Shown piece after piece: positions 15,843 through 24,806 of a stretch of DNA of 59,472 nucleotides; position 1 is the first letter of the stretch, and each line of letters starts with the position of its first letter. The stretch lies in contig CALUXG010000022.1 of the NCBI GenBank assembly GCA_944324685.1, positions 1 through 59,472 of the forward strand. Direction: 5' to 3'. Both the position numbers and the translations under genes were made by a program. A model generated the notes under the pieces. That model did no database searches. It was not told where the DNA came from and saw only the letters and a program-made list of their open reading frames with translations. Source of the DNA: an uncultured Elusimicrobiales bacterium. Its GTDB lineage: Bacteria > Elusimicrobiota > Elusimicrobia > Elusimicrobiales > Elusimicrobiaceae.

Positions 15843-17135
15843 GTGCCGTTTAAAAAAGAAAAATCCAAAATATCTGTAAATACTCCCCCTAAAGTGAGGG
15901 AGGCTTTTCAGAAAGCCAAAAGCAAACCTCTTGTGGCGGTGGGGATATTGGCGTTAATTCCTTTGCTGGCCATGCTGGTATTTACCATAAAAGGCAGCGC
16001 TTCGTTTACCCGCTCGCGCAAAGCTGTCAATGTGGACGTGGTGGTTTCTTCACAGACGCCGCAGGAAATTGCCGAAGAGGCGACGGCCGCTTTGCAAAAA
16101 GGTGATACGGAAACATTTTTTGATATTTTGGATACCAAAGTAAAAGATCCCAATATCGTCAACCGCCATGGGGATACGCTGCTGTTGGCCGCCTCCACGA
16201 TGGGAAACGTGGAAGCGGTGCAGCGGCTGCTGTCTTTAGGCGCGGATGTAAACCGGCGTAATGCTTATACGCGCGACAGCGCCGTTTTGCGCAGCGTGTA
16301 CGGAGGACATGACGAAATCACCCAGCTGCTTGTATATGCCGATGCGGACTTGAATTTACCGAACAATTACCGTCAGACGCCCATGGGGCTGGCCGTGGAA
16401 AAACAAAACGGTTACTTGATTGATTTATTTTTAACCAACGGCGTGCGCGCCGGCTTGGATGGAGATACTTTGCTGCGTTCCAGCGCGCAGAAAAATTATA
16501 TAGGCGTATTGGCTATGTTAAAAGGAGGCGTTGATCCCAATGTGAAAAATGCCCCGGGCAATACGCCTTTAATCATTTCCGCTTCGTTGGGCGATACGCA
16601 AAGCGTTCGGACGCTTTTGGCTTACCGTGCGGACGTAAACGCCGCCAATAATGACGGAAACACCGCTATGATTTATGCGGCGCGCTATAATCATCCTGAA
16701 ACGGTGCTGGCTTTGCTGGCTCCGCTTACCATGCAATACCGCGCCGATGTAAATAAACAAAATAAAAAGGGAGAAACGGCTTTATATTGGGCGGTTTTGA
16801 AAGGTTATACGCCTGTAGTGAAAATTTTACTGGCCAACGATGCCGACAAAAACCTGAAAACCACAGATGGGCAGACCCCGCTGGACGTGGCTAAAAAGTA
16901 TGGCCGTACGGAAATAGTGTCTTTGTTGGAAATGAACGCCAATCAAGTCAAGGATGGATTTAACCAAACCCAAGAAGGCCAGATGGCCCAGCAGGCCGCT
17001 GCCGATGCGCGTCAAGCGGAAGCGGACAAGGCCAGCAACCAATCCGTGCAAGCCACACAGGCCGCTCAGACGGCACAGACTGCACAGACTGCTGCCGGCC
17101 AATCTCCTTCCTCCTCCGCTTCGGCGAACAACTGA
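15843..17135 (+). CDS. Membrane-anchored ankyrin-repeat protein
   Basis: 430 residues. A basic N-terminus is followed by one membrane helix at about 29-49, so the bulk is likely periplasmic. From about 90 to 370 there are seven to eight ankyrin repeats with typical Gly-x-Thr-Pro-Leu and Gly-Ala-Asp-Val-Asn turns. The C-terminal 60 residues are Ala/Gln rich with ATQAAQTAQTAQTA-like repeats. Start GTG 15843 is set by GGAGG at 15831-15835. It follows rnc closely and ends at a strong terminator. It probably serves as a protein-binding scaffold; partners are unknown. Confidence 0.85.
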   Translation: MPFKKEKSKISVNTPPKVREAFQKAKSKPLVAVGILALIPLLAMLVFTIKGSASFTRSRKAVNVDVVVSSQTPQEIAEEATAALQKGDTETFFDILDTKVKDPNIVNRHGDTLLLAASTMGNVEAVQRLLSLGADVNRRNAYTRDSAVLRSVYGGHDEITQLLVYADADLNLPNNYRQTPMGLAVEKQNGYLIDLFLTNGVRAGLDGDTLLRSSAQKNYIGVLAMLKGGVDPNVKNAPGNTPLIISASLGDTQSVRTLLAYRADVNAANNDGNTAMIYAARYNHPETVLALLAPLTMQYRADVNKQNKKGETALYWAVLKGYTPVVKILLANDADKNLKTTDGQTPLDVAKKYGRTEIVSLLEMNANQVKDGFNQTQEGQMAQQAAADARQAEADKASNQSVQATQAAQTAQTAQTAAGQSPSSSASANN

Positions 17136-17151
17136 TATGGTTTTGTCATGG

Positions 17152-17185
17152 ACGCCTCCGAATATTGGATTCGGAGGCGTTTTTT
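17152..17185 (+). terminator. Terminator after the ankyrin gene
   Basis: GCCTCCGAAT, loop, ATTCGGAGGC, then six T. The next 240 bases to 17425 show nothing else except the promoter near 17390. Confidence 0.88.
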
Positions 17186-17389
17186 ATTAACCCAATTTTC
17201 TCATATGCAAGCATTTGCCGAGTTTTTTGAAACAATGCTTCTGCTGCAAGAGCGGATTTCTTCGTCAAAATAAAAAATGCCGGCTCCTGTTTTGTTTGAA
17301 AAAAATTATTTGCGGCAGTGCCGGCCATGAAAAGTTTTGGCTGACGAGAGAAATATGCTCACGTTTCGTTCTTCGCAGCGGCTTTAAGT

Positions 17390-17399
17390 TTGCTAAAAT
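17390..17399 (+). promoter_or_regulatory. Promoter of the LTA-synthase-like gene
   Basis: TTGCTAAAAT, with the -10 at 17394-17399. It belongs to the recurring extended -10 set. A GGAGG ribosome site follows before ATG 17426. Confidence 0.5.
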
Positions 17400-17425
17400 A
17401 TTAATAACAATGTTTTGGAGGCCGT

Positions 17426-19447
17426 ATGAAAAAATTAGTTATTCCCCGATGGATTCAATCCTATTTTCTTTTTATGCTGGGCAATTGGGCCGTATTTGGC
17501 TTGCTGCGCGCGATTTTTCTGTATGTATACCGCGGTGCGTTGACTTCCGCACATTATCACGAACTCTGGACAACTTTTTATGTCGGAGCTAAATTTGATA
17601 TGCGCTTGGCGGGGGCGTTGGCTATTCCGCTGGGGTTATATCTGAGCGTATATGCTTTTTGGCATAAAGCTTCCCGCATCAAGAAGCTGATGTGCTGGGT
17701 CTGCGCTTTGCTGGAAGTGGCCGTTATGGCGGTATATTTCGCCGATTTCGGCCACTACGCTTATATTTCCATGCGCATTAATTCTTCCGTATTTACTTAT
17801 TCGGAAAATGCCTTGATTTCCGCCCAGATGCTCTGGGAAACGTATCCGATTATCTGGATTGCATTGGGGCTGTTGGTGTGGGGAATGGTCGGATATTTCT
17901 TTACCAAAAAACTTTTGACGTATGCGTTTGCCCGCGATGACAAGTATCGTTGGAAAGGAAATTTGGGATGGTTTTTTGGCGGTTTGCTGCTGACGGGGGC
18001 CTTGATGTTTGGCCAAATCAGCCAATATCCGCTGCGCTGGAGCAACGCTTATCATTCCACCAACAACTTCATCTGCAACCTGACCCTAAATCCCGTGGTG
18101 AATTTATACGATACGTATCGCTTTGCCCGCAGTAAGGATTATGATGAAGAATTGGTGCGCAAATATTATCCGCTCATATCCAAGTATTTGCAGGTAGACG
18201 AACCAAATGAGGACACGCTGAATTTTTTGCGTACGGTGTCCGGCTCTGCAGAACCTAAAAATTATAATGTCATCGTCATTTTCATGGAATCTTTGGCGTG
18301 GAATAAAACGTCGTTTACAAATCCGGACTTGGATCCCACGCCTTTTATCAGAAAACTGGCAGAAAAATCCATTTTATTTAATCATTTCTTTACACCCACT
18401 TCCGCCACGGCGCGCGCCGTGTTTGCCACGTTGACGGGTACGCCGGACGTAACGTCTCTGGAAACCAGCTCGCGCAATCCGCTTATTGTAGACCAGCATA
18501 TCGCAGCCAATGCCTTAAAGGATTATGAAAAATATTATTTCATCGGCGGCAGTTCCAGCTGGGGCAATATACGCGGCGTCATTGAGCACAATCTGGCCGA
18601 CGTGCATATGTATGAAGAGGGTCATTTTGAGCATGAACACCGCAATGACGTGTGGGGAATATCGGATCTGGATTTGTTCCGCGAAGTGAACCGTATTTTG
18701 GAGGCGGACCAAAAGAAAACCGGCAAACCGTTCTTTGCCGTGGTGCAGACGGCCGGTTATCACCGCCCTTATACTATTCCGGATGATAATGCCGGTTTCG
18801 TACCTGATACTTCCCTTACGGAAGAACAAGCTAAAAAACGCAGTTTCGTCAGTGTGGCGGAATTTAATTCCCTGAAACTGTCGGACCATTTTTTGGCAGA
18901 GTTTTTCCGCTTGGCGGAAAAATCCGATTACTATAAAAATACGCTGTTCGTGATTTTCGGCGACCACGGTTTATCAGCGCCGGAGTCGGAAAATATGCCG
19001 CGCGGCTATGTGGAACATAATTTGATTAATCATCAGGTGCCGCTGATTTTGGCTGGACCGGTGATTGCGGAGCCGAAAGTTATAGAAAGCACCTCCAGCC
19101 AAGTGGACATTATCCCCACGATTATGGGCTTTTTGGGCCGCCCGTATTTTACGCGCACCATTGGACGGGACGCCTTAAAATCCGGCCATGAAGAGGGGGC
19201 GTTTATCTATTCGTGGGCGCAGACGCCGCACCCCATGGGTTTTGTGCAAGGGGATTATTATTATCATATTTTGGGTACGGACGGGCAGGACGGACTGTAT
19301 CGGTATGCCGACGAAGATTTTAACCGCAATTTGGCTCAGGAGGAGCCGCAGCGTTATGAATATATGAAAAATATGACGCGCGGATTGTTTGAAACATCTA
19401 AATATTTATTGTATCATAATCCCAAGAACAACGAAGGGGATGAATGA
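17426..19447 (+). CDS. LTA synthase/sulfatase-fold phosphotransferase
   Basis: 673 residues. Five membrane helices fill about 1-200, followed by an extracytoplasmic alkaline phosphatase/sulfatase-type domain. Metal and active-site marks are MESLAW with Glu288, the Thr/Ser-rich segment FFTPTSATARAVFATLTG at 321-338 (likely Thr nucleophile), and FGDHGLS in the C-terminal third. It is of the LtaS/OpgB/EptA-like superfamily. In a Gram-negative cell it more likely transfers phosphoglycerol or phosphoethanolamine to a glycan or lipid than makes lipoteichoic acid. The exact substrate is unknown. Confidence 0.85.
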   Translation: MKKLVIPRWIQSYFLFMLGNWAVFGLLRAIFLYVYRGALTSAHYHELWTTFYVGAKFDMRLAGALAIPLGLYLSVYAFWHKASRIKKLMCWVCALLEVAVMAVYFADFGHYAYISMRINSSVFTYSENALISAQMLWETYPIIWIALGLLVWGMVGYFFTKKLLTYAFARDDKYRWKGNLGWFFGGLLLTGALMFGQISQYPLRWSNAYHSTNNFICNLTLNPVVNLYDTYRFARSKDYDEELVRKYYPLISKYLQVDEPNEDTLNFLRTVSGSAEPKNYNVIVIFMESLAWNKTSFTNPDLDPTPFIRKLAEKSILFNHFFTPTSATARAVFATLTGTPDVTSLETSSRNPLIVDQHIAANALKDYEKYYFIGGSSSWGNIRGVIEHNLADVHMYEEGHFEHEHRNDVWGISDLDLFREVNRILEADQKKTGKPFFAVVQTAGYHRPYTIPDDNAGFVPDTSLTEEQAKKRSFVSVAEFNSLKLSDHFLAEFFRLAEKSDYYKNTLFVIFGDHGLSAPESENMPRGYVEHNLINHQVPLILAGPVIAEPKVIESTSSQVDIIPTIMGFLGRPYFTRTIGRDALKSGHEEGAFIYSWAQTPHPMGFVQGDYYYHILGTDGQDGLYRYADEDFNRNLAQEEPQRYEYMKNMTRGLFETSKYLLYHNPKNNEGDE

Positions 19448-19568
19448 TACAATTTATTTTGCTGACGTTTTAGTTCTGTATTTGGCGGCGGTTTTATGAG
19501 GTTTCTGAAAAAACCGTCTCCGGATCAGCGGCCGTACCAATAACCATAATTACAAATAGGAGAAATAA

Positions 19569-20135
19569 ATGAGCGGAATCACGATAGCTGTTGTTATACT
19601 CATAGCGGTGGGGGCGTATTTTATGGTAACGTACAATGCGTTTGTTACGCTTCGCAACCGTATTAAAGAAGCGTGGAGCGACATTGAAGTGCAGATGAAA
19701 CGCCGTTATGATTTAATCCCGAATTTGGTGGAAACGGTCAAAGGATATGCCAAACATGAAAGCACAACGCTGGAAAAAGTGATTCAGGCCCGTAATATGG
19801 CCATGGCGCCGCACCAAAACATAAAAGACGCGGCCCAGTCTGAAAACCTGCTGACGGGGGCGCTGAAAAGCATTTTTGCTTTAAGCGAAAATTATCCTGA
19901 TTTGAAAGCCAATCAGAACTTTTTGGAATTGCAGCGTGAATTGCGCGATACGGAAGACAAACTGCAGGCGGCGCGCCGTTTCTACAATGGCAATGTGCTG
20001 GCCTATAACACCAAAACGGAGCTTTTCCCCAGCAATGCGGTGGCGGGCATTTTTAAGTTTGAAAAAGAAGAATTTTTTGAACTGGATGAAGAAGAAGCCG
20101 AAACCGCCAAGAAGTCCGTTTCCGTTAAATTTTAG
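19569..20135 (+). CDS. lemA: LemA family protein
   Basis: 188 residues. It has an N-terminal membrane helix (5-25) and then the long helical LemA domain, with the family marks YNAFVTLRNRIKEAWSDIEVQMKRRYDLIPNLVE and a C-terminal YNTKTELFPSNAVAG. It has an AGGAG ribosome site. Two M48 peptidase genes follow, the first 8 nt away and started from an AGGAG that overlaps the lemA stop. LemA with HtpX-type peptidases is a recurrent pairing in bacteria, suggesting membrane protein quality control. The biochemical role of LemA is not established. Confidence 0.92.
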   Translation: MSGITIAVVILIAVGAYFMVTYNAFVTLRNRIKEAWSDIEVQMKRRYDLIPNLVETVKGYAKHESTTLEKVIQARNMAMAPHQNIKDAAQSENLLTGALKSIFALSENYPDLKANQNFLELQRELRDTEDKLQAARRFYNGNVLAYNTKTELFPSNAVAGIFKFEKEEFFELDEEEAETAKKSVSVKF

Positions 20136-20143
20136 GAGCGTGT

Positions 20144-21205
20144 GTGCTTACCACATATGATTTTATAGAGCAGAACAAGCGGCGTACATGGCTGCTTGTT
20201 CTGCTTTTTCCCATCACTTTCGCCCTGTTGGCGTATGTGTGCTTGTTGGGGTGTTCGTATATGGTCAATTCTCCCGCCGATTCTTCGTCCTCTTACCAAA
20301 GGCAAAACGTCTACAGTACGGCGGATAGTCTGCAGACTTACGGCGGTGCGGAAGCTTCGCAGAGTGACGGCAGTGCACACCCTTATATTTCCTATGCCAA
20401 TCGTTTGGCGCTGATGATATTGCCATGGATGTGGCTGGGGGCCGTATTGTGGATAATTGTGGCCTATTATTCAGGCGATCATATGCTGTTAAACGGAGCC
20501 GGAGCCATAGAAGTACACAAAGAAGAGCAGCCCGAAATATACCGTTTAGTGGAAAATCTCTGTATTGGCGCCGGCCTGCCCACACCCAAAATATATATTA
20601 TAAATGACAGTTCTCTAAATGCTTTTGCCACGGGGCGCGACCCGCAGCATGCATCGGTGGCTCTGACGAAAGGCATTGTCATGAAGTTAAATCGCGCGGA
20701 GTTGGAAGGGGTGATTGCTCATGAATTGTCTCACATTAAAAACCGAGACATTCGCTTAATGCTGATTACGGTGGCGGGCATTTCATTTTTCACTTTTTTG
20801 TCGGAATTGTGCTTTCGTGCGGCGCTAAGCGTAGGCAGCAGCCGCGGCAAGGACAAAGGCGCCGCCATAGTGCTGTTTTTTGCGTTGGGCGTATTTTTTG
20901 CCATATATGGTTTTTTCATTGCGCCGCTGATCCGGCTGGCCATTTCCCGCACCCGCGAATATCAAGCCGACGCTTCCGCGGCGCTGCTCACGCGCAATCC
21001 GGCCGCACTGGCCAATGCTTTGCAGAAAATATCGGACGATCCTCACGTGGAAACTTTGGAAGAACACGCCAGTATGGCGGCCATGTGCATAGAAAATCCG
21101 CTTAAAAAACGCGGTATCTTTGCCGTCATTGCTGGTTTGTTTTCCACGCATCCTCCCATAGAAAAACGTATCGCCGCATTACGCATGATGGACGGAACTT
21201 TATGA
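20144..21205 (+). CDS. M48 (HtpX-like) membrane metallopeptidase 1
   Basis: 353 residues. Membrane helices lie at about 15-40, 88-108 and a pair near 205-260. The zinc site is HELSH at 193-197, with a downstream acidic ligand expected in the EYQADASAAL segment. A poorly conserved Ser-rich loop at 42-80 lies between the first two helices. GTG start with AGGAG spaced 5 nt. The last 57 nt before the stop region are identical to the next gene. Family and topology match HtpX-type proteases of the inner membrane. Substrates are unknown. Confidence 0.9.
   Translation: MLTTYDFIEQNKRRTWLLVLLFPITFALLAYVCLLGCSYMVNSPADSSSSYQRQNVYSTADSLQTYGGAEASQSDGSAHPYISYANRLALMILPWMWLGAVLWIIVAYYSGDHMLLNGAGAIEVHKEEQPEIYRLVENLCIGAGLPTPKIYIINDSSLNAFATGRDPQHASVALTKGIVMKLNRAELEGVIAHELSHIKNRDIRLMLITVAGISFFTFLSELCFRAALSVGSSRGKDKGAAIVLFFALGVFFAIYGFFIAPLIRLAISRTREYQADASAALLTRNPAALANALQKISDDPHVETLEEHASMAAMCIENPLKKRGIFAVIAGLFSTHPPIEKRIAALRMMDGTL
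21140..21196 (+). repeat. 57-bp direct repeat, copy 1
   Basis: Identical to 22201-22257. It encodes the C-terminus of M48 peptidase 1, in genes that are otherwise clearly diverged. Confidence 0.9.
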
Positions 21206-22266
21206 GAAATCCCTATGATATGCGCACTCGCAACCGCAGGCGCATATTTTTCTTGTTTGCCGTATTTTGCGCTTTGATTATGCTGGCGGTGTACTGGGTG
21301 GCCTATGGGTATGCGTTGCATTATTACGCCTATGAGGATTTGAACGGGGAAAAAAGTTATATCTCGCGCGTAACGAGCGCCGCTTTCGAGTATGTCGCTT
21401 CCGCGGCGGTGTCCGGTTCATCCTCCGTGTCTTTTGAGGCGCCGGATATGGAAGCTCTGCAAAAAGCCTCCCGCGCTTTTGCGTGGCGGGCGGTGGCTTT
21501 GGTGTTTCTTTTTGCCTTGCTCTGGCTGAAGCTGTCGGACAAAGTTTCCACTTCTATGGCCTTAAATGCCGCCCATGCCATACGTTTGAATGACGCCCAG
21601 CACAGAGAATTATACCGCTTGGCGGGGACGGCCTGCATAGCGGCGGGCATAAAACCGGTCAAATTGTATGTGGTGGCGGACAAAGGCTTAAATGCCTTTT
21701 CCGTCGGTTCTTCCGATTCTACGGCGGGTATTGTGCTGACGCAGGGACTCTTGGACGGACTGTCCCGTCAGGAGTTGGAAGCGGTACTGGCGCATGAAAC
21801 GGCCCATTTGCGCAACGGAGACGTCAAGCTGATGATGGCGGGTTTGTCCAGCGCCTTGCTGTTTAGCTTTCTTTCGGAAGTTTTGTTTTTGATGGCGTTT
21901 AATCCCAAGCGCGGAGGCGTTTTGGGTACGGTTGTGGGAGTGCTGCTGGGAGCTGTATGTGCGGTCATGGGATGGGTGGCGCTGCCGCTGATGCGTTTGG
22001 CTCTTTCCCGAACGGCGGAATCAAACGCCGACGCCGAAGCCGTACTTTTGTGCCGCAATCCGCAGGCCTTAATACGTGCGCTAGAAAAGATTTCCAAAAA
22101 CAGTTATGTCAGCGTACTGGCCAATCATCCCACCATGGTCGCCATGTGTATAGCCGCACCGCGGGAAAAAAACAGTTTAGTTTTGTCTTTGACGGGATTT
22201 TTTTCCACGCATCCTCCCATAGAAAAACGTATCGCCGCATTACGCATGATGGACGGAGGACATTGA
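21202..22266 (+). CDS. M48 (HtpX-like) membrane metallopeptidase 2
   Basis: 354 residues, a tandem paralogue of the preceding gene and overlapping it by 4 nt (ATGA). Zinc site HETAH at 198-202, acidic ligand region SNADAEAVLL. The N-terminal half is much diverged from paralogue 1, while the C-terminus (STHPPIEKRIAALRMMDG) is identical at DNA level. The pair may form hetero-oligomers or have split substrates. It ends at a strong terminator shared with the convergent LemA-like gene. Confidence 0.9.
   Translation: MRNPYDMRTRNRRRIFFLFAVFCALIMLAVYWVAYGYALHYYAYEDLNGEKSYISRVTSAAFEYVASAAVSGSSSVSFEAPDMEALQKASRAFAWRAVALVFLFALLWLKLSDKVSTSMALNAAHAIRLNDAQHRELYRLAGTACIAAGIKPVKLYVVADKGLNAFSVGSSDSTAGIVLTQGLLDGLSRQELEAVLAHETAHLRNGDVKLMMAGLSSALLFSFLSEVLFLMAFNPKRGGVLGTVVGVLLGAVCAVMGWVALPLMRLALSRTAESNADAEAVLLCRNPQALIRALEKISKNSYVSVLANHPTMVAMCIAAPREKNSLVLSLTGFFSTHPPIEKRIAALRMMDGGH
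22201..22257 (+). repeat. 57-bp direct repeat, copy 2
   Basis: Identical to 21140-21196, encoding the C-terminus of M48 peptidase 2. It suggests recent gene conversion between the tandem paralogues. Confidence 0.9.
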
Positions 22267-22275
22267 TTTTTCCAT

Positions 22276-22307
22276 AAAAAACGCCCGCCGGTAAGCGGGC
22301 GTTTTTT
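22276..22307. terminator. Bidirectional terminator
   Basis: AAAAAACGCCCGC, loop, GCGGGCGTTTTTT, between the convergent M48 peptidase 2 and LemA-like genes. Confidence 0.9.
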
Positions 22308-22315
22308 ATATAAGT

Positions 22316-22855
22316 TTAGTCTAAAATTTTATCCAGACTGGCGGTGAAATCAAAATATTCGTATTTTTCAAAATCCAACAGTTTTGCCAATACGCTTAAC
22401 GGGAACAAACCCGTTAATGTATTAAAATCCCGCACGGCACTGTTATAACGTTTTTTGCAACGCTGTATTTTGCTTTCACAGGCCAATACACTGCGCTGCA
22501 GTTTAAGAAAGTATTCGTCTTTTTCCAACTCTTTATGCATGGCCAATCCGGCAAAGAATTTTTGGAGGTTGCGGCTGACTTCGGCTTCACAGTCAATGTG
22601 TTTTTGCATGGTGTCGGCTTGAGCGCATTTTTCTTTCATCTGCCCCAGTGCGTAGGCAAAATCTTTTTTCAGCTCCGGCAACGCCGCCGCCGACCACGCC
22701 AGTGAAGGGAGAAGCTCCCGACGGCTGCGCAGACACACATACAGCCGCAGCTGCGCGCGCTGCACGGCTTTGCGCAAAGATACGAACTTGAAATATGCCG
22801 CCGCCATAACGGCTGCGGACGCGCACATAAAGCCAAACACGAACCACGCCACCAT
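22316..22855 (-). CDS. Diverged LemA-like protein
   Basis: 179 residues. An N-terminal membrane helix (about 3-24) is followed by a helical region. The second half keeps the LemA pattern: FLKLQRSVLACESKIQRCKKRYNSAVRDFNTLTGLFP, then FEKYEYFDF. The first half has lost the usual Asp-Leu-Ile-Pro-Asn-Leu motif, replaced by Arg-Glu-Leu-Leu-Pro-Ser-Leu, and is cysteine rich. GGAGG precedes the ATG. It is convergent with the lemA-M48-M48 genes, so it is regulated separately and may be a specialised partner. Confidence 0.7.
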   Translation of the reverse strand: MVAWFVFGFMCASAAVMAAAYFKFVSLRKAVQRAQLRLYVCLRSRRELLPSLAWSAAALPELKKDFAYALGQMKEKCAQADTMQKHIDCEAEVSRNLQKFFAGLAMHKELEKDEYFLKLQRSVLACESKIQRCKKRYNSAVRDFNTLTGLFPLSVLAKLLDFEKYEYFDFTASLDKILD

Positions 22856-22873
22856 ACATTCACCTCCCTTGCA

Positions 22874-22923
22874 TTGACTAAAGCTTGTTTTATTTTTACA
22901 ATGAAACTATACCGACAGTATAG
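22874..22923 (+). promoter_or_regulatory. Symporter promoter with operator-like palindrome
   Basis: TTGACT (22874-22879), 17 nt, TACAAT (22897-22902). CTATAC/GTATAG (22907-22912 and 22918-22923) lies across the likely start of transcription. The leader of about 140 nt contains further palindromes, GCTCC/GGAGC and GCCTGCATGCAGGC. The position suggests repression by an unidentified regulator. Confidence 0.65.
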
Positions 22924-23052
22924 CCGTTAATTTTCTTTTTATCAAGTCCGTTTTTGCGCTCCGCTGGAGCTGCGTTTGGCCGTAAACCGTTGCCTGCATG
23001 CAGGCGCGGCGCCGTGAGATGGTAAACTTCACTATAAGTGTACGGAGGAATG

Positions 23053-24684
23053 ATGTTGCTGACTATTGTGTCATTTGTCGGATTTACGGGGCTGGTACTG
23101 GGCCTGTCGTATTATCTGACGCGAAAAAACGATACTTCGTCTCAGGAAGGATATTTTCTTGCGGGACGGGGACTGACGGGGTGGATTATTGCCGCGTCCT
23201 TGTTGCTTACAAACCTTTCCACGGAGCAGATGGTGGGGCTGAACGGACAAGGATATATGTTTAATATGTCCGGCATAGGTTTTGAGCTGGGGGCGTCTTT
23301 GGCCTTGATTATCGTGGCTTTCTTTTTTCTGCCCCGTTATCTGAAAAAAGGATACGCCACCATTCCGGAGTTTATCGGAGAAAGGTATGACGGCGTTACC
23401 AAACAGTTTGTCAATTTATTGTTTTTGGCGGGATATGTGCTGATTTTGCTGCCGGTGGTGCTGTATTCGGGCGCCATAGGCATGGGCGGAATTTTTGACA
23501 TCATGGGTACGTTTAACGTCGATTATATGACGGCTATTGTCATTGTGGTGGTGGCTATCGGCGTGCTGGGCGTTGTGTACAGTTTGGCCGGCGGGCTGCG
23601 CATTATGGCGGTGGCCGATACATTAAACGGCATAGGGCTGATTATAGGCGGATTAATGATACCCATATTTGCTTTGATGTATGTGGGCGGAGGAGATATG
23701 CTCGGCGGGTTGAAAACCGTCATTGAAGCGCATCCCGAAAAGTTTAACGCCATCGGCGGTCCTAAAGATCCTGTGCCTTTTTTAACCATGTTTACGGGAA
23801 TGTTCTTGGTGAATTTGTTTTATTGGGGCTGCAATCAAACTATTATTCAGCGTGCGTTGGCGGCGAAGAACTTGAAAGAAGGACAAAAAGGCCTCTTGCT
23901 GGCGGCGGTATTTAAGCTTTTTGGCCCATTGTATTTGATTATTCCGGGGATTATTGCGTTTCATATTTTCCAAGACAATCCGCTGGAAATAGGGGATATG
24001 GCCTATCCTATGTTGGTCAATAAAGTGCTGCCTTTTTATTTGACGGGTTTCTTTGCCGCGGTGTTGTTCGGCGCCATATTGAGTTCGTTCAACGCCGCGT
24101 TAAATTCCACGTCCACTTTATTCATGCTCAATATTTACAAGCCTTATATTAAACCCGACGCCACGGACAAACAGGTGGTGTTTGCCGGCAAAGCGGTGGC
24201 CGTCATCTTGGCGGTGTTTTCCATGTGCGTGGCGCCGCTGATTGCCAAAGCACCGTCCGGTCTATTTAATTATCTGCAAATGGTCAACGGTTTTTACAAT
24301 GTGCCTATATTCACGTTGATTATTTTCGGCATGCTTAACCGCCGCGCGCCTGCGTGGTCGGCCAAAATAACTTTGGTGTGTTTCATCATCGCATACGGAC
24401 TGACGCAAATTCCGTTTGCGGGTAAAGAAGGCATACCGGTGTTGGGCTGGCTTTCGGGTTTGCATTATTTGCACGTGATGGCTATATTGTTTGTAGCGGC
24501 GGTGGCGTTTATGTGGCTTAGCGGAAAATTTTGGCCCACGCAAAACAATACTTATGACGACGCCAAAGATTTACATGTGGTGGACACTACGCCGTGGAAC
24601 AAGGGCGTGGTTATGAGCGTGGCCATTGTGCTGTGCGTATTTGCCTCCTATGTGATTTTTTCTAAATTTGGCATAGCCGCATAA
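23053..24684 (+). CDS. Sodium:solute symporter (SSS family)
   Basis: 543 residues with about 14 membrane helices in the SSS (SGLT/PutP) pattern. Family marks include the N-terminal GYFLAGRGLTGWIIAASLLLTN segment, NLSTEQMVGLNGQGY, and a later GAILSSFNAALNSTSTLF region. These line the sodium and substrate path. It is closest in style to the sugar-type SGLT branch, but the substrate cannot be read from sequence. Of the start candidates (GTG 23038, ATG 23050, ATG 23053), 23053 has the best distance from GGAGG at 23044-23048. It is monocistronic with its own terminator. Confidence 0.9.
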   Translation: MLLTIVSFVGFTGLVLGLSYYLTRKNDTSSQEGYFLAGRGLTGWIIAASLLLTNLSTEQMVGLNGQGYMFNMSGIGFELGASLALIIVAFFFLPRYLKKGYATIPEFIGERYDGVTKQFVNLLFLAGYVLILLPVVLYSGAIGMGGIFDIMGTFNVDYMTAIVIVVVAIGVLGVVYSLAGGLRIMAVADTLNGIGLIIGGLMIPIFALMYVGGGDMLGGLKTVIEAHPEKFNAIGGPKDPVPFLTMFTGMFLVNLFYWGCNQTIIQRALAAKNLKEGQKGLLLAAVFKLFGPLYLIIPGIIAFHIFQDNPLEIGDMAYPMLVNKVLPFYLTGFFAAVLFGAILSSFNAALNSTSTLFMLNIYKPYIKPDATDKQVVFAGKAVAVILAVFSMCVAPLIAKAPSGLFNYLQMVNGFYNVPIFTLIIFGMLNRRAPAWSAKITLVCFIIAYGLTQIPFAGKEGIPVLGWLSGLHYLHVMAILFVAAVAFMWLSGKFWPTQNNTYDDAKDLHVVDTTPWNKGVVMSVAIVLCVFASYVIFSKFGIAA

Positions 24685-24700
24685 AATATCCGAGCAAGCA

Positions 24701-24727
24701 AAAGGCGCTCCGGAAGGAGCGCCTTTT
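24701..24727 (+). terminator. Terminator after the symporter
   Basis: GGCGCTCC, loop GGAA, GGAGCGCC, followed by T5. Confidence 0.88.
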
Positions 24728-24752
24728 TATCTGCAACGACAGCAAAAATCTG

Positions 24753-24780
24753 TTGCGGAGGAGTGAAAACTTGTTATAAT
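24753..24780 (+). promoter_or_regulatory. Promoter of the RDD gene
   Basis: TTGCGG (24753-24758), 16 nt, perfect TATAAT (24775-24780). GGGAGA lies before ATG 24807. Confidence 0.7.
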
Positions 24781-24806
24781 ACAAATAGGTTTTTGTGGGA
24801 GAAATT

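Noticed and set aside
16980-17130. Gln/Ala repeats in the ankyrin gene as a separate element
   Set aside because: In-frame low-complexity tail; no sign of a mobile or regulatory element.
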